Source: Barthelona sp. PCE (Eukaryota > Metamonada: BaSk clade). From it: DNA of 64,000 nt. The notes under the pieces are model-generated. The model saw nothing but the letters and a program-made list of their open reading frames with translations. It was not told the origin of the DNA and searched no databases. Position 1 is the stretch's first letter; each line of letters begins with the position of its first letter. This document shows, piece after piece, positions 57,120-64,000 of this stretch. The stretch is from the NCBI GenBank assembly GCA_040285745.1, contig JAUFOR010000005.1:62001-126000 (forward strand), read 5' to 3'. Both the position numbers and the translations under genes were made by a program.

Positions 57120-58590
57120 GATCTAAAAATGAGAAAAAAGCTCTTTGTTTTGGTGGCACGATTTCACTTTAAGAAAGATGTACAACACTACTTAAATAAT
57201 GATGGATGTACACCATCATATGCAACCAACTTAAAACCATACAGTATTTAAACGGGGAAAAAGTTTAAAAAGCAAATATGGTATTGTTGAAAATTTTAGT
57301 TGCTTGATACAAATAAGTAGATTCTTTAGTGCAAATCTACCCAGCTGTTGTGTATAAAATGGAAATTAACGCATTATACAAAGTTTTCTCTTTCCAACTC
57401 AACTTAACTAGGAATCATAATGACTTTTCTTGGTGCTCAACGTCGTTTTTAACTAAAGATCATACTTATCTCAACAAAACCCATGTTTCAAAACTGTTCA
57501 CAGCTTAAGAAAAAAAATATTGCGTATACATTTAATGCCATCCCTAATTTTACGTTTTTTCTGTTTAACATTACGCATTGATCTGTATTCCAATGTTAAA
57601 ATTGAAAACAAAATAGTGAATTAGTGTTTTTGTTATAGAAACTTGCATTTTTGTAATGAAACCACCTAAAACAGTCCTAGATCGACAATCTGTGTGCGCT
57701 TAAGTAGTCTTATTTGAAATTTTGCATATTGCAATACCCTGTTCATTACCTCCATCCTTGTTTTCAAAATAATTCTCTTTTTGAAAAAATTACGGATAAA
57801 TAAACAGTCATATAGAGACACCACATAGTCTTCAGAGGATGAAAAACAAAAAATGCATTTACCTGCTAAATAGCTGTTTCAAATTTCCTTTTAGATACAT
57901 CATCACATTACATACAGATGTAATATACTGTTTTTAGCCCAAATTCATTTTAAAAATACTATTCATAAAGCTGAATTCGGTAGTATACTAAAAAGAAGTT
58001 AACACATCACTCCTTCACTAGTATACTCCGGATTTCACTTGTGAGGGAGAGATTTATTTCGTCAGAGATAACTTTAAACAAGGAAATGTGCAGTATATGG
58101 AAGATTCTATGTTTAATCAGGGGTAAATCCAAAGATTAAGCGTTCTGAAACTAGCTCCATGCCGCATTACAAATCGTTGATGTTGGTATTTGATAATAAA
58201 ATGCTCGTCCTCGAAGAGTGTAAGCATATTCGACCTTTCAAAATGGGCCTATTCACTATTCATTATAATAATCCTTTAGGGTGAGTCCTGCAACCTACTA
58301 AACAGGGTCTGCTCCCCATAATTAGTGAATGAATCATGAAAGAATACAATCAGGTTGCTTTTCAGTTTTTCTTTTCTTTCACAATTTTTTGAGGAATGTT
58401 TTTAAGGGCCGTTTATTTTTTTATTCACTTGCACACCAAATAACCTCCATATATCTTCTAAAATGCATTCTTAGTAATAATTTTCGAACTATCATTATTT
58501 TTAACTTAGCAGAACTAAAAATCAGTCCACTACACACCAAATCTTTATGGTTAGACTGTTATAAGTTATTTTCATGCTTAATGAAACTGT
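57120..58590. other. 1.47-kb gene-poor interval
   Basis: The longest gap in the window. It contains a 7-bp hairpin (57199-57205 with 57213-57219, loop ATGTACA) 80 bp upstream of the IDH start, and a 41-codon ATG frame (58159-58284) ending at a sequence that looks like a minimal intron (58281-58305: GTGAGT, CTAAAC, CAG). I see no tRNA, snRNA or snoRNA boxes I can defend, and no long frame. Confidence 0.5.
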
Positions 58591-59826
58591 TTACAAATTA
58601 TTTTCAATTGCTGAACCCTTACGTTTGACGATCGAAAACTGTGTAACTTCACCGTTAAGGGTCCAAAGTGAAAGAGGAATAAACCATGTGGAAGTACCAG
58701 CATTAACATAACTATAAGCATTTTTACCCATCTTCTTCAATCCCCAAGCATTAGTTGTGGCAAAAAACAGTTTCACTATCCAATGGAAACCAAAAATCTG
58801 ACCTGCGTGTGTATGACCACTCAAAATAATCAAATTACAATCCGGATAATCTTCTATTACTTTACGTACATCCTTAAAGAACGGATTTCCGGGCTCGTGA
58901 ACCATACATAATACAAGATCAACGTCTTTTTGCATGATTTCACGAAGCTTCTCAATTTCATACTTTCGCAATTTTGAATTCATATAATTCACACCAGTTA
59001 CTGCAATAGTAGCATTACCACTCTTAATTGTAATGTGTTCAAACTTATCCACTACATCATATTGTAAAATATCTTCAAGAACTCGTTCTGAATCATTGTC
59101 AAGTGTATGAAAAGAATCATGATTACCTCCTACAGCTATTTTCTTAGGAACAAATGGCATACCAATGCCTTCTGTCTGAACAAATGCTTTGAATCTATCT
59201 ATAGAAGTATCTACTATATCTCCTAAATTTAACAGTAAATCTGGTGCGATTTCTTTAACTTTATCTTCAATAGCATAGACCATACTTTTATCGCCAAAGA
59301 ATCCATCTAAATGTGTGTCTGAGATAGCAGCTATCCGTATTTGCTCAAGGTCGAGATTAATATCATCGAATTCAACTTGAACCTTCAATTTTTTGAGAAA
59401 ACGTAATGATATCCTATTAAATAAAGCTAAAAAGGTGTATAAGAAATATCCTACCTGAAGGAAAAGGTATAAATAGTATTTAATATCCAAAAATACGTAA
59501 TAATCCCAGAAAAATAGTGAAATACGTGCAAAAAGCCCAAAAATACCATAGAACATGGTTGCAAGGAACAATGTCACGTAGAATGAGGCAAAAAGTAAAC
59601 AAACTTTGCCTACAGTGTTTAGAAAACCACTTGTACTGGAACTATGCATTGTTGTGATTGCAATAAGAAAACATACCAATGTGAATATGTTCCATATCGC
59701 GTAGTATAACTGATAGTCAGCTAATCTGGTTGGGAGTGAACGAATAACGACATAACACATTCCACTTCCCAAAATAGTAAACATTATACCTACTAAAACA
59801 ACTGGAATACCGCTTCTTTTTCCCAT
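58591..59826 (-). CDS. Membrane-anchored calcineurin-like metallophosphoesterase
   Basis: 411 residues. Four or five membrane helices occupy about 8-140, then a metallophosphoesterase domain follows: Ser-Asp-Thr-His (169-172), Leu-Gly-Asp-Ile-Val-Asp (201-206), Gly-Gly-Asn-His-Asp (233-237), a Met-Val-His at 308-310, and Ser-Gly-His-Thr-His-Ala-Gly-Gln (336-343). All metal ligands of the family are present. The layout is that of the TMPPE/YkuE group, which hydrolyses phosphoesters of unknown or lipid-linked substrates at a membrane. The start is the only ATG compatible with the first helix. Confidence 0.9.
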   Translation of the reverse strand: MGKRSGIPVVLVGIMFTILGSGMCYVVIRSLPTRLADYQLYYAIWNIFTLVCFLIAITTMHSSSTSGFLNTVGKVCLLFASFYVTLFLATMFYGIFGLFARISLFFWDYYVFLDIKYYLYLFLQVGYFLYTFLALFNRISLRFLKKLKVQVEFDDINLDLEQIRIAAISDTHLDGFFGDKSMVYAIEDKVKEIAPDLLLNLGDIVDTSIDRFKAFVQTEGIGMPFVPKKIAVGGNHDSFHTLDNDSERVLEDILQYDVVDKFEHITIKSGNATIAVTGVNYMNSKLRKYEIEKLREIMQKDVDLVLCMVHEPGNPFFKDVRKVIEDYPDCNLIILSGHTHAGQIFGFHWIVKLFFATTNAWGLKKMGKNAYSYVNAGTSTWFIPLSLWTLNGEVTQFSIVKRKGSAIENNL

Positions 59827-60016
59827 TTAATGTTCTTATACCAATTGTATTATGCAAAAAAGAAGAGAAAACAAAAAACAAAAAAGGTCCATCGACTCTT
59901 TTGAATTCCTGATTGAACTGCCACAAACTTTACTAATTTATATTTACTACCACATAAAGTATGTAAAACTGAAATAATCATACCAAAAACTACCCTAACA
60001 AATAAAAATTTTTTTA

Positions 60017-61324
60017 CTAACATAAATCATCCATATTAAACAGAGGGAGTTCGTGTGTCTCATTGTAAACTGAGAGAGTGTGTTTGATACCAGTATAAGA
60101 TAAAAGAACTAAACTTACTAAGAGCATTACTACAACGATAAAAACTATAATGGATGATCTGTGAGTTTTTTTAACAAAATAATCTACAGCTTTCAGACCT
60201 AAGAATGCGCTGATTGTCATAACAACCATAAATGGAATTGCAATATCCCATTCTACTGCATTAAGAAAAGCAAACTGAATTGTAGTTGCTGAAGCACTAA
60301 AGAACACCATAGTTGCACATGTTGCACTCATGACTCTGGGATGAAGTTCAAATACGGCTGAGAAAAGTACTGCAAGAGCAGAACCACCACCTAAACCACA
60401 TAATGCACTTAATGCACTGAGGAAAAATACAGTAAACAAAATACCAAAAGCTTTGGAAGGAGACATATCAAGATCGGCGACAACCTGTTCTTGTAAATGT
60501 AAATAACCATAATAACAATAGACCAGTGCGATTATAGGCCAAAAAAGAACTTGTAATAACCACCATAAAGAACTACACTTTGGAAATACATTCTTTAGGA
60601 TAGATACGACAATGAGGACCATCCACATTGATACCAATTTTAGGAATAGCTTAGCTGGAATATGAGGTCTACCGTAAATGGTGTTTGTGACGAATATACG
60701 TGCTTTAAGTTGTTCTGTTTCAGCCTTATACCTCTTGACTCCCTTGAAGAACGTTTTGTAGGTTCCCCAAACTAAGAATAGAATGAGAACTAAGTTAATA
60801 AACCAAGAAGGTGAAATTTGATTCAAAATAACTCCAAATGTTGAACCAATTAACATAACTGGCAATGCAAAAAGTGTGAGACCCCAATTGATACACGGTT
60901 GAAGTCTGTCTTCAGGGTGCTTAAGCTTAATATTTGTTAAAAATACACTAAACATTGAACAGGTAATTAGAACAGGTGAAATAACACTAGAAACATCAAG
61001 ACTAAGGTTTAAAACTAAAATCAAAACGCTCAAAAGTATGGGTCCGCCACCAGCACCTGCTGCTGAACTAACAGAAGCGATAGCAAAACACAATGATCCA
61101 ATAGCCCACCATGTAAGTTCTCTATTTAAAAATAGCATCTCTTTTAGAAAGTAGAAAGGGATAAAACTGAGATACCAAGATATAACAGTTAAGAAGAACG
61201 TAAGGGTCCTTTGGTATAGCTTGTTTGTGTAGTCTATTGTGCTCAATAGTGAAAACAAAAAATATTCAAAACAGGTCAAAATTTTCAATACCTCAAATTC
61301 ACTGTTTCTATGTTTCTGACACAT
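60017..61324 (-). CDS. TSUP/TauE-SafE family anion transporter
   Basis: 435 residues with about ten membrane helices. Two inverted half-repeats are visible, each opening with a Gly-rich motif: Ala-Gly-Ala-Gly-Gly-Gly-Pro-Ile (about 86-93) followed by Ser-Pro-Val-Leu-Ile, and Leu-Cys-Gly-Leu-Gly-Gly-Gly-Ser-Ala-Leu (about 311-320) followed by Ser-Ala-Thr-Cys-Ala-Thr. This is the TauE/SafE signature; relatives move sulfite, sulfonates or other small anions. The 60 residues before the first half-repeat are longer than usual and contain further hydrophobic sequence, so a later Met is possible as the start. It ends in TAG followed at once by TAA. Confidence 0.9.
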   Translation of the reverse strand: MCQKHRNSEFEVLKILTCFEYFLFSLLSTIDYTNKLYQRTLTFFLTVISWYLSFIPFYFLKEMLFLNRELTWWAIGSLCFAIASVSSAAGAGGGPILLSVLILVLNLSLDVSSVISPVLITCSMFSVFLTNIKLKHPEDRLQPCINWGLTLFALPVMLIGSTFGVILNQISPSWFINLVLILFLVWGTYKTFFKGVKRYKAETEQLKARIFVTNTIYGRPHIPAKLFLKLVSMWMVLIVVSILKNVFPKCSSLWWLLQVLFWPIIALVYCYYGYLHLQEQVVADLDMSPSKAFGILFTVFFLSALSALCGLGGGSALAVLFSAVFELHPRVMSATCATMVFFSASATTIQFAFLNAVEWDIAIPFMVVMTISAFLGLKAVDYFVKKTHRSSIIVFIVVVMLLVSLVLLSYTGIKHTLSVYNETHELPLFNMDDLC

Positions 61325-62185
61325 TCTGTTGGTTTTTTAATTGCCCGTTCCGTATCTTAAAGCGATTTAAATTGGGAAATTCAGAATTTCTTGAGAATCA
61401 AATAGAGAAAGTAAATAGAATCATTTTTCAAACCAACAACGTGAATGACAGGCTAAACGGAGCACGTGCATGTTCTTTATTGTGAAAACATCCTGAGAGA
61501 AAATACTACGATTTTTCATTTAAAAATTTGATTCAATTCATTAAAATAAGGCTCATTCATTTCAGGGAACAATATTTTGCTGAGTATCGTGGGTCTTTAT
61601 TGTTCTACCACTTAAAAATAATGAAGTAATCGGAAAAAAAGAAATAAAAAAGAAAATCAGCAATTTTAATAGATACAGTTTTTTCCTCTCTGATGAAGCT
61701 TTTAAATGCAATTTAAGACGTTAACAAAAATTTGCCTATTTTGCACTGATTCCTATTAGGTTTTTTAGTTGTATTACTACAACTATTAATATTTTGACAC
61801 ATTCATGACCTTTTTTTTTGTAAGTCAATTAATATATTTTATTATTAACTTGTGGATTACTGTACAGTTATATGTTATTAATATGGATAGTAATCCAGTT
61901 TAAAGACTATAACAGAAAAATTCAGAGTATTGTTGTTGAGGTTGTTTAATTAGTTCTAACCAGCAGACATATGGTCTATCGATCATAATTTTGCACTTAG
62001 CAGTACTACAATATGAATATTTAAGAAGTGTCACAAAAAGTAATAATTTACTTTCTACTCTCACCACATTTTTTGACCTTAATATGTTTTTACCAAACTA
62101 GGCTGAAATTAGAACACACCCACATATCCTAGTAGCAGTGAAAAATTAGAAGCTGTTTCTCGTTTTCTTTTCGTTTCAACAATTT
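61325..62185. promoter_or_regulatory. 861-bp AT-rich divergent region
   Basis: Between the divergent start codons of the TSUP gene and the next membrane-protein gene. Very AT-rich with long A and T runs. A T/C-rich run lies within 35 bp of the plus-strand ATG. No gene or RNA is recognised. Confidence 0.4.
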
Positions 62186-63415
62186 ATGTCTGCACCAAAT
62201 GCGCCTTGTGTAGTGTTTCATGAGCCCTCTGCTCCCACAGGAGCTGATTCTATTTCCATTGATTATGAAGTTCATAATTATGATGAACAAGTCCACGTAA
62301 GTCCAATTTTTATATTCTTCTCATTCCTAAAGCAGCATATTTGTTCAGGTAGTAAGGATTTTGAGTATTTTTGGAGTTACCTCATTAACTTCATTGTTGC
62401 ACTCTGCCAAGTTGGTACCATATTTCTTGAAGGAGCTGACTGGAAATGGTACAGGTTCTGGACTTTTATTCTAAGTTTAATAGTTGTTTGGCGACATGTA
62501 AGCAGTTATTTTTCACCTTGGTCAGATGATTTAGAATCTTTAAACATACTTCGAATAATTTTTTTTATAATTGAACTCACCTACATCTATTATTGGTTAA
62601 ATTATATTTGGATTTGGATTTCAAACACTTCTTTCACATGGATGGATATGTTCCCTAACCGAGATTATGATTTCTATGAGAAAGGTGTTTATAATTATAA
62701 CATATATTACAGATATACATGGAAATATTCGTTAAGTACATTTGGAATTGGTCAGTCATATTTTTTCGTCTTAGGTATCGGAATATTTCCTTCTATGTTT
62801 ATCTTTTATGGTCTAATACACGGTATGGTTATTCTTAATATTTATTTTTCGTTTGAAACTGCTTTTAAATCTTCTTCAGCCAGTGGAGATTTTTGGTTTT
62901 TTTTTCTTTCAGGATTTTATTATATTGCAAATACCATTTCTTTCTTTGTCTGTTGTTCATTGTATTCGACTGGTTCATACAGTACTGAGGTAGTTTCTGC
63001 ATGGTTACTTAGTATATGTTGGATTCTTCAATTATTTTATGCCGTTTACTACTCACTGAAACGTAATGATTTTCAAAGTGTTGATGCTGAAATTTTCAAA
63101 ATAGGTTTCGTACAAAGTATTATTTGGATGGTACAATCATTTATGGTTATGGTTTATTATTATTCAAAATCATTTGGTTATATTTATTCAACATTGTTTG
63201 GCGACGGATACACGCTTAGGAATTTGAAATATTACTTCGGTCAAAATATTGCACAGTTCTGGTTGGGGTTGATATATATCGTTGTGTTTGTTGCAATTTG
63301 TTCTTTTATTTATTGTATTGTTTATAATGTTAAAAAATGCATGGATTCATACAATGAATTTTCTGCTCAATACCAACAGCAAAACACTTCAAAGAAGAAG
63401 AAAATCATTGGCTGA
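62186..63415 (+). CDS. Polytopic membrane protein, unknown
   Basis: 409 residues with about eight or nine aromatic-rich membrane helices from residue 60 on, after a polar N-terminus with an early hydrophobic stretch. Tyr, Phe and Trp are unusually frequent (for example around 120-180). The C-terminus is polar and ends in a Lys run (Lys-Lys-Lys-Lys-Ile-Ile-Gly), which might act in ER retrieval, though it is not at the canonical position. I recognise no transporter or receptor motif. Confidence 0.78.
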   Translation: MSAPNAPCVVFHEPSAPTGADSISIDYEVHNYDEQVHVSPIFIFFSFLKQHICSGSKDFEYFWSYLINFIVALCQVGTIFLEGADWKWYRFWTFILSLIVVWRHVSSYFSPWSDDLESLNILRIIFFIIELTYIYYWLNYIWIWISNTSFTWMDMFPNRDYDFYEKGVYNYNIYYRYTWKYSLSTFGIGQSYFFVLGIGIFPSMFIFYGLIHGMVILNIYFSFETAFKSSSASGDFWFFFLSGFYYIANTISFFVCCSLYSTGSYSTEVVSAWLLSICWILQLFYAVYYSLKRNDFQSVDAEIFKIGFVQSIIWMVQSFMVMVYYYSKSFGYIYSTLFGDGYTLRNLKYYFGQNIAQFWLGLIYIVVFVAICSFIYCIVYNVKKCMDSYNEFSAQYQQQNTSKKKKIIG

Positions 63416-63769
63416 TTTAGTGTCAAGATATTGTAAATAGAGATAAATTGTTGAATGTAAGGTGAGCCTGATTATCACAAAGCTTGTTCATTCAACCTAT
63501 CCTGAAGCTGTTTATCTGCTCAGAAATTGACGAGTAGTACAGTTTCTGCCACAGATACAAATATATTTATATAATTGGTAACGAAATAGTAAAGATGCTT
63601 CGTGTTGTAGATTTAAGGGGTAATCTCTTATACATACCCCCGATACAGTGAATAGCACCCATGCAAGAAATACAGATGTTGCAACAGAACGTTGCATTGT
63701 TTTATCGTTTCTAACGTTTTTTGTTCATTATTTGCCACATCTTTTTCTGGCTTTAGGAGCTTTACTATC
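63416..63769. other. 354-bp intergenic stretch
   Basis: AT-rich spacer ending in a pyrimidine run followed by TTTAG directly before the next start codon. No gene is recognised. Confidence 0.45.
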
Positions 63770-64000
63770 ATGAGTATTGCCTTTTCAACCCTGATTGAAC
63801 AGGAAATCGGAAGTGCTGACTTCTTACAGAATTTATATACAACCAGCCGGCTTTTCTCCCAAATGGACTCCTCAACATCACAGTTTCAAGGGGAGAGCGT
63901 CAAAGGGACAGTTTTTGAGGGTATTTCCTTGGGAATCTTGCAACAATTTTGCAATAAGTTATTTGAGTGTATTTTATACGGGTTATCTGATCTGAATACT
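63770..64000 (+). CDS. Unknown protein, 3' end off the window
   Basis: An ATG at 63770 opens a frame of 77 codons that is still open at the window end. The beginning (Met-Ser-Ile-Ala-Phe-Ser-Thr-Leu-Ile-Glu-Gln) is soluble, with helices rich in Gln, Leu and Ser. The upstream pyrimidine run is like that of other plus-strand genes here. The 66-codon frame at 63795-63995 is its shadow. No family can be assigned from the visible part. Confidence 0.6.
   Translation, partial: MSIAFSTLIEQEIGSADFLQNLYTTSRLFSQMDSSTSQFQGESVKGTVFEGISLGILQQFCNKLFECILYGLSDLNT

Noticed and set aside
58329-58628. 99-codon frame overlapping the 3' end of the metallophosphoesterase gene
   Set aside because: AT-rich, Phe/Leu/Ile-rich chance frame, running into the 3' end of a solid gene on the other strand.
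63512-63697. 61-codon minus-strand frame with a signal-peptide-like start
   Set aside because: Short, no family, and the frame has no support beyond a hydrophobic stretch.

Overview
The window is nuclear DNA of a gene-dense, AT-rich, single-celled eukaryote. The evidence is a histone H4, a calcineurin catalytic subunit, an Hsp90 co-chaperone (Aha1 N-terminal domain), a VPS9 Rab-GEF, a DeSI isopeptidase, a RAB5IF-type membrane protein, a Tim17-like protein and an NADP-isocitrate dehydrogenase, with all three standard stop codons in use. Genes are mostly one uninterrupted reading frame, separated by 6 to 400 bp on both strands. No tRNA, rRNA, CRISPR or bacterial operon structure was seen. The divergent H4, few introns, giant ankyrin-kinase and giant EGF/REJ surface proteins suit a free-living amoeboid or flagellate protist, but the sequence does not tell me which lineage.

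Layout. 1-25.7 kb is accessory. It holds six members of a lineage-specific beta-propeller-like family (five here, the sixth at 50 kb), a 3,651-residue type I surface protein (1907-12862), a hAT-like transposase-type ORF between two tandem family members, and three broken reading frames (21344-22828, 22872-25052, 25118-25720). 26-29 kb holds small conserved housekeeping genes: H4, a DUF1294 membrane protein, RAB5IF-like and DeSI. 29.4-37.3 kb holds a secreted protein, an EGF-type membrane protein, a Lys-rich propeller/coiled-coil protein (possibly Nup88-like), Aha1 and a small membrane protein. 37.5-47.2 kb is one 3,230-residue gene. 47.3-64 kb holds Tim17-like, calcineurin A, a further propeller-family gene, VPS9, an amino-acid-permease-like protein, NADP-IDH, a membrane metallophosphoesterase, a TSUP transporter, a polytopic membrane protein and a gene cut by the right edge.

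The most interesting object is the giant gene at 37459-47151. It joins about 2,150 residues of ankyrin repeats, an acidic linker, a propeller-like region, a predicted four-helix bundle of the MLKL/HeLo type with a following coil, and a C-terminal TKL-type kinase domain. The catalytic loop of that kinase reads His-Arg-Asn and its magnesium loop Asp-Phe-Asn. Helical bundle, brace and pseudokinase is the order of the necroptosis effector MLKL, here fused behind a very large repeat sensor. I infer a candidate protist regulated-cell-death or pathogen-sensing protein; this needs profile searches and structure prediction.

A second theme is turnover in the propeller family: an inverted pair about 21 kb apart, a tandem pair around the transposase-like gene, one copy stopped by a single in-frame TAG, and a head-to-head neighbour stopped the same way. 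A third is a six-base-pair, four-base-loop hairpin 61 bp after the H4 stop, placed and shaped like a metazoan histone 3' stem-loop.
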